Shown here piece after piece: positions 60,388 through 64,000 of a stretch of 64,000 bases of DNA (its first letter is position 1; the number at the start of each line of letters is the position of its first letter). Both the position numbers and the translations under genes were made by a program. The stretch comes from Chitinophagaceae bacterium (lineage in GTDB: Bacteria; Bacteroidota; Bacteroidia; Chitinophagales; Chitinophagaceae), in the NCBI GenBank assembly GCA_947447265.1, contig CANFKC010000007.1, positions 87,646 to 151,645 on the forward strand, given 5' to 3'. Below the pieces are notes generated by a model. The model made no database searches. It was not told the origin of the DNA and saw only the letters and a list, made by a program, of their open reading frames with translations.

Positions 60388-61425
60388 ATGGCAAAAGCTA
60401 GAGGCAAAGCTAAGAAGACAAAATCGCGTGCCCCACTCCTAATTCTATTGGTTATAATTGCTGCTGTATTAGGTAGTATTTATTATTTTTTTGGCCCTAA
60501 CAGCAGGAAGGAAAGGTTTTTGTACGTGCGTACCGGCGAGACCTACGACCAATTACTGACGGAGCTACGCGATAGTAACTATATTAATAATGCAGGCAGC
60601 TTTGATATTATTGCCAGACAATGGAAGCTGGCGCAACACATACGACCAGGCAAATATCTTATTTCGCGTGGGATCAGCAGTTTTGAGTTGGTGAGGAAGT
60701 TGCGTAACGGCAACCAGGTGCCGGTGAAAATTGTTATCAATAAACTGCGCACCAAAAATGATTTCATAGAGTTGCTGAGTAACAACCTGGAAGTGGATGC
60801 AGACCGTCTGCACGATATGCTTTCGCAGCCTGACTACATGGAAGAGTTCGGGTTAGATACCTCCACTGTATTGTGCGGCGTAATACCTGATACGTATGAA
60901 TTTTACTGGAGCACCAGCGCGGATAAGGCTTTTCGGAAAATATTTAAAAATTACAGCCGCTTCTGGTCGGAAACCCGCAAACGGCAAGCTAAAGACCATG
61001 GCCTCACCCCCACCCAGGCAACCATTATAGCTTCTATAATTGATGAGGAAACCAACAAGCTGGACGATAAGCCCAACATAGCCAGTGTTTACCTTAATCG
61101 CCTGGAAAAAGGCATGAAATTACAGGCCGACCCGACCGTGAAGTACGCCATCGGTGATTTTACCATAAGGAGAATTACAGGCGCCATGCTGAAAACGCAA
61201 TCGCCATATAATACCTACCAAAACACGGGGCTGCCACCAGGGCCAATTTGCACTCCTTCTGCAAGTTCGGTTGACGCGGTGCTGCAAGCGCCAAAAACGA
61301 ATTACATTTATTTCTGCGCCAAGGCAGACCTAAGCGGGGCATCTGTTTTTGCAGCCACCGATGCTGAGCACCTTAAGAATGCGCATGCCTACCAGCAGGC
61401 GCTAAACGCAAGAGGAATCCACTAG
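60388..61425 (+). CDS. mltG: endolytic murein transglycosylase
   Basis: 345 aa. Basic cytosolic N-terminus, one membrane helix (PLLILLVIIAAVLGSIYYF), a LysM-like region, then the YceG/MltG catalytic domain. Catalytic Glu in ATIIASIIDEETNK; other conserved blocks are NIASVYLNRLEKGMKLQADP, SPYNTYQNTGLPPGPICTP and SVDAVLQAP. MltG cleaves nascent glycan strands and sets their length. A heptamer array begins at the stop codon. Confidence 0.95.
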   Translation: MAKARGKAKKTKSRAPLLILLVIIAAVLGSIYYFFGPNSRKERFLYVRTGETYDQLLTELRDSNYINNAGSFDIIARQWKLAQHIRPGKYLISRGISSFELVRKLRNGNQVPVKIVINKLRTKNDFIELLSNNLEVDADRLHDMLSQPDYMEEFGLDTSTVLCGVIPDTYEFYWSTSADKAFRKIFKNYSRFWSETRKRQAKDHGLTPTQATIIASIIDEETNKLDDKPNIASVYLNRLEKGMKLQADPTVKYAIGDFTIRRITGAMLKTQSPYNTYQNTGLPPGPICTPSASSVDAVLQAPKTNYIYFCAKADLSGASVFAATDAEHLKNAHAYQQALNARGIH

Positions 61426-61458
61426 GCAGTTGGCAGTTTATTAGTTGGCAATTGGCAG
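61426..61458. repeat. heptamer-like array directly after mltG
   Basis: TTGGCAG/TTGGCAA-type units at 61430, 61445 and 61452 with AT-rich units between. Less regular than the other arrays (one 15-base step). It begins immediately after the mltG stop codon. Confidence 0.45.
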
Positions 61459-61641
61459 TCGTCCGGGTTGTTTTAATGGCTTTACGTTATTCCGCGGGAG
61501 ATTTGAATTACTAATCGCCTGGGATTTTGTTCCGTTTTTTAGTCTACGATTTGCCTTTTGGATGGTAAATCGGGGTTGGTGGCTATGTGTTTTACTGTTT
61601 GCTGCTTACCAAGGTAGTTTCGGCGTTGATTTATAGCAATT

Positions 61642-61676
61642 TTTGTATGCTATCTACCGGATACTGTGTACATTTG
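61642..61676 (+). promoter_or_regulatory. promoter of proline dehydrogenase
   Basis: TTTG at 61642-61645 and TACATTTG at 61669-61676, spacer 23, 17 bases before ATG 61694. The box lies inside the longer frame starting at 61643 and so argues against it. Confidence 0.55.
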
Positions 61677-61693
61677 TGACCTATTTTGTAAGT

Positions 61694-62860
61694 ATGCTTC
61701 CTGAATTTGAGAATACCGAGATCGCTTTTAAATATCGCAGCGACAAAGACCTGAAACAGGCCCGTTTCCTTTTTTCTTCCATGGCCTCCCCAACGCTTAC
61801 CAGTATTGGCTTAAAACTGACAGATTTTGCGATTTCGTGGAAACTGCCAGTAAAGGGCTTGATAAAGCGGACGCTTTTCCATCAGTTTTGTGGTGGTGAA
61901 ACGATGGATGAGGCAGCAGAAACAGCTGAGGTGATAGGCAAGTATGGTGTTGGCACTATTCTCGACTACGGTGTAGAAGGCAAGGAGAGCGAAGCAGAAT
62001 ATGATAAAGCGGTGCCTGAATTTATCAAGGCGATAAAGTACGCTTCTAAAAACAAGAATATTCCTTTCATAAGCTTGAAGGTTACCGGTTTTGGCCGGTT
62101 CGATCTTTTGGCGAAGTCGCATGCAAATGAAACATTAAGCAGCGAAGAGCAGGCCGAGTTCAAGCGCATCTATAACAGGCTTGACCAGGTTTGCAAAGCC
62201 GCAGCTGAAAATAATATTATGGTGTTGGTTGATGCAGAAGAAAGCTGGATACAAAAGCCGGTGGACGACTTCACAGATGCCATGATGGAAGCCTACAACA
62301 AAAAGAAAGTTATTGTTTTTAATACCTTCCAGCTATACCGCCACGACAGGCTGGTTTTCCTGAAAGAATCTATTGGCATCGCGAAGGCAAAAGGCTACCT
62401 GCATGGTTCAAAGCTGGTGCGCGGCGCTTACATGGAAAAAGAGCGTAAACGTGCTGCGGAAATGGGTTACCCATCTCCTATACAACCTACAAAGGAAGCA
62501 ACCGACAAAGATTATAATGAGGCGGTGCTTTTCTGCCTTGAAAATCTGGAACATAATGCGGTTTTCATAGGTACACACAACGAAAACAGCTGCCTGCTTG
62601 CTGCAAAATACATGGAGGGGCACAACATACCTGCAACTACCGAAAGGGTGTATTTTTCGCAACTTTATGGCATGAGCGATAACATGTCGTTCAACCTGGC
62701 CAACAGTGGTTACCATGTTGCGAAATATTTGCCTTATGGACCTGTTTATGACGTTATTCCGTACCTGATGCGCAGGGCACAAGAGAACACTTCTGTAGCC
62801 GGCCAAACCAGCCGAGAATTACTATTGCTGGATAAGGAAATGAAACGCAGAAGGCTATAA
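61694..62860 (+). CDS. proline dehydrogenase
   Basis: 388 aa from ATG 61694 (MLPEFENTEIAFKYRSDKDL). FAD-dependent (beta/alpha)8 enzyme oxidising proline to pyrroline-5-carboxylate. Visible motifs are GVGTILDYGVEGKESEAEYD, MVLVDAEESWIQ, NTFQLYRHD, KLVRGAYMEKER and the C-terminal YLPYGPVYDVIPYLMRRAQE. A single-domain enzyme; no aldehyde dehydrogenase (PutA) domain. It is followed by a 12-unit heptamer array three bases after the stop codon. Confidence 0.93.
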   Translation: MLPEFENTEIAFKYRSDKDLKQARFLFSSMASPTLTSIGLKLTDFAISWKLPVKGLIKRTLFHQFCGGETMDEAAETAEVIGKYGVGTILDYGVEGKESEAEYDKAVPEFIKAIKYASKNKNIPFISLKVTGFGRFDLLAKSHANETLSSEEQAEFKRIYNRLDQVCKAAAENNIMVLVDAEESWIQKPVDDFTDAMMEAYNKKKVIVFNTFQLYRHDRLVFLKESIGIAKAKGYLHGSKLVRGAYMEKERKRAAEMGYPSPIQPTKEATDKDYNEAVLFCLENLEHNAVFIGTHNENSCLLAAKYMEGHNIPATTERVYFSQLYGMSDNMSFNLANSGYHVAKYLPYGPVYDVIPYLMRRAQENTSVAGQTSRELLLLDKEMKRRRL

Positions 62861-62863
62861 ATT

Positions 62864-62947
62864 AGTCGTAAGTCGTAAGTCGTAAGTGGAGAGTTGTAAG
62901 TCATAAGTCGTAAATAGAGAGTCGTAAGTCGTAAGTAGAGAGTCGTA
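62864..62947. repeat. 12-unit heptamer array (AGTCGTA) after proline dehydrogenase
   Basis: Units in exact 7-base phase: AGTCGTA x3, AGTGGAG, AGTTGTA, AGTCATA, AGTCGTA, AATAGAG, AGTCGTA x2, AGTAGAG, AGTCGTA. The consensus unit occurs seven times. It begins three bases after the stop codon. Confidence 0.85.
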
Positions 62948-63020
62948 AGCGTTTGATAGTCGAGCCTTGTGAATTGTATGCCTTCCAGAGATGTGGTTTG
63001 ATAGTACTTGTTTGTTTAAA

Positions 63021-63070
63021 AACTGAGGACTGCTGACTGCAAACTGAAGACTGCCAACTAAAAAACTGCC
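63021..63070. repeat. heptamer array (RACTGNN) before the methyltransferase
   Basis: AACTGAG, GACTGCT, GACTGCA, AACTGAA, GACTGCC, AACTAAA, AAACTGC in 7-base phase, ending directly before the ATG at 63071. Confidence 0.7.
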
Positions 63071-63689
63071 ATGGGTTATGATACTGTTTCCTTCTTTTAT
63101 GATGCATTGGCCAGGCTGGTGTTTGGCGATGCGCAGCTGAAGGCGCAGGCCAGTACTTTACATTTTATAAAACCCGGAGACAGCGTACTGATAGTAGGCG
63201 GGGGGTAGTGGCTGGATACTCGACGCAATTAATAAAATTAACTCTTCAGGACTTTCCATAACCTATGTCGATTCATCGGCGAAAATGATAGGGCACGCCA
63301 AACGACGCAATATTCCAGGAAGCATTATTTACCATGCTGCTGCAATAGGTAATGTGCAGTTGCTGCCCGGTTCTTTTGACGTCATCATTACACCTTTTCT
63401 GTTTGATAATTTTACGCAATGGGAATGTGATAGCGCCTTCCGGCTATTGCATCATTCGCTTGCGCATAAGGGCCGTTGGTTGTTTACTGATTTCCAGCAG
63501 ACGAGAAGATTATGGCATAAGATGCTGCTGCGAAGCATGTATCTTTTCTTTGGTTTGCTGGCCGGGATAAAAGCCCGTAGCTTACCTGATACGGCCGGAT
63601 TATTTTCAATGGCCGATTACGAAATATTGGACGAGCAAAAATTTATGAAAGGGTTTATTGTGAGTAGTGTTTTTGAGAAAGGTGAGTAA
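63071..63689 (+). pseudogene. SAM-dependent methyltransferase, frameshifted in a G6 run
   Basis: ATG 63071 gives MGYDTVSFFYDALARLVFGD and reaches the SAM-binding strand SVLIVGGG, then TAG at 63206. Removing one G from the run 63200-63205 continues the protein in the frame used to 63689: GSGWILDAINKINSSG, SITYVDSSAKMIGHAKRR, VIITPFLFDNF, and end FIVSSVFEKGE. Restored length is about 206 aa, a normal class I methyltransferase. The acceptor is unknown. The lesion sits exactly in the glycine-rich motif I, so the short product is inactive. Confidence 0.75.
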
Positions 63690-63852
63690 TAGGATTGGGA
63701 TATTGCAACTAACGGTGCTGAATGGTCGTCGCACAATGCAGACCGACCTCATGATACGTTTTGGAACATTACGGCTTTGTCTACAATTTGTTGCAAGTGT
63801 TGCTGTCATCCCCTCTTATGCCATTTATACGGCAAATTTCGGCATGAAGATT

Positions 63853-63877
63853 TAATAATAAACCGCTATCAATTTTA
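63853..63877. repeat. possible end of the IS630-like element
   Basis: The AT-rich stretch between the methyltransferase gene and the transposase stop codon, containing ccgctatcaatttta. It is shared with 32851-32880. Probably part of the terminal inverted repeat or its flank. Confidence 0.4.
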
Positions 63878-64000
63878 TTAAAAAGCATATCCTTTAGACA
63901 GTTGCTTGATATCTGAAGCGCTAATGTGATATTGAGCGAGTGCATTGTTCAGAGTATTTTCGACGTCATCAAGGCTGTTGAATATTTTGTTGTGAAAGTG
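63878..64000 (-). CDS. IS630-like transposase, C-terminal end, partial
   Basis: Reading leftward from the right edge: HFHNKIFNSLDDVENTLNNA, then LAQYHISASDIKQLSKGYAF and TAA (63880-63878). The FHNK-F-SL-D-- pattern resembles the C-terminus of IS630/DDE_3 transposases. Only 40 residues are in the window, so the assignment is tentative. The DDE residues lie outside the window. Confidence 0.5.
   Translation of the reverse strand, partial: HFHNKIFNSLDDVENTLNNALAQYHISASDIKQLSKGYAF

Noticed and set aside
63667..63855. 62-aa frame after the methyltransferase
   Set aside because: Overlaps the methyltransferase end, has no start signal or family features, and runs into the IS-end repeat.

Overview
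The window looks like a chromosomal segment of a Bacteroidota bacterium, most likely from the Chitinophagales/Chitinophagaceae side of the phylum. The evidence is: several type IX secretion (T9SS) cargo proteins with type A or gliding-motility (type B) C-terminal sorting domains; a PorZ-like T9SS component next to recO; a lipidated TamA (TamL) beside TamB; the bacillithiol protein YtxJ; a DUF3822-rsmD-coaD operon; and -7 boxes of the Bacteroidota type (TAnnTTTG) in front of many genes. I see no tRNA, rRNA, CRISPR array or complete insertion sequence. One transposase tail is cut by the right edge.

Layout. 0-10 kb: a repeat-rich gene-free leader, then two tandem DUF4331 proteins, a TPR lipoprotein, a HupE/UreJ-type permease and a His-rich TonB receptor. 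This is a plausible but uncharacterised envelope uptake locus. 10-19 kb: a T9SS type B giant protein, an endonuclease/exonuclease/phosphatase protein, an NHL-repeat T9SS protein and an S41 peptidase, separated by blocks of a twin-hairpin repeat. 19-25 kb: DUF3822-rsmD-coaD-fkbM operon, MATE exporter, ytxJ and a YtxH/holin-like envelope operon. 25-31.5 kb: a lipoprotein gene with a stop codon right after its lipobox, class I aldolase (fbaB), a Uma2 nuclease and smc. 31.5-33.1 kb: a 1.6-kb stretch of small nested repeats. 33-43 kb: FAD oxidoreductase and GNAT enzyme, a T9SS type B protein flanked by direct repeats, murI, a 297-bp MITE with a 13-bp target duplication, porZ and recO. 42.6-51 kb: two membrane proteins of cell-surface glycan type, a T9SS protein of unknown fold, and an MaoC/PhaJ-like hydratase divergent from a PhaE-like protein. 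51-64 kb: fabD, nadD, tamB (split by one in-frame TAA), tamL, mltG, proline dehydrogenase, a frameshifted methyltransferase and an IS630-like transposase end.

The genes mostly serve envelope biogenesis and secretion (PorZ, TamB/TamL, MltG, MurI, FabD), cofactor synthesis (CoaD, NadD) and chromosome upkeep (SMC, RecO, RsmD), with T9SS cargo between them. The less expected content is non-coding: perfectly phased heptamer arrays at gene ends, a twin-hairpin repeat family, at least two non-autonomous transposon-like elements, and -7 boxes placed exactly four bases before a start codon. Three genes are broken by one-base-scale lesions; these could be real decay or assembly errors.
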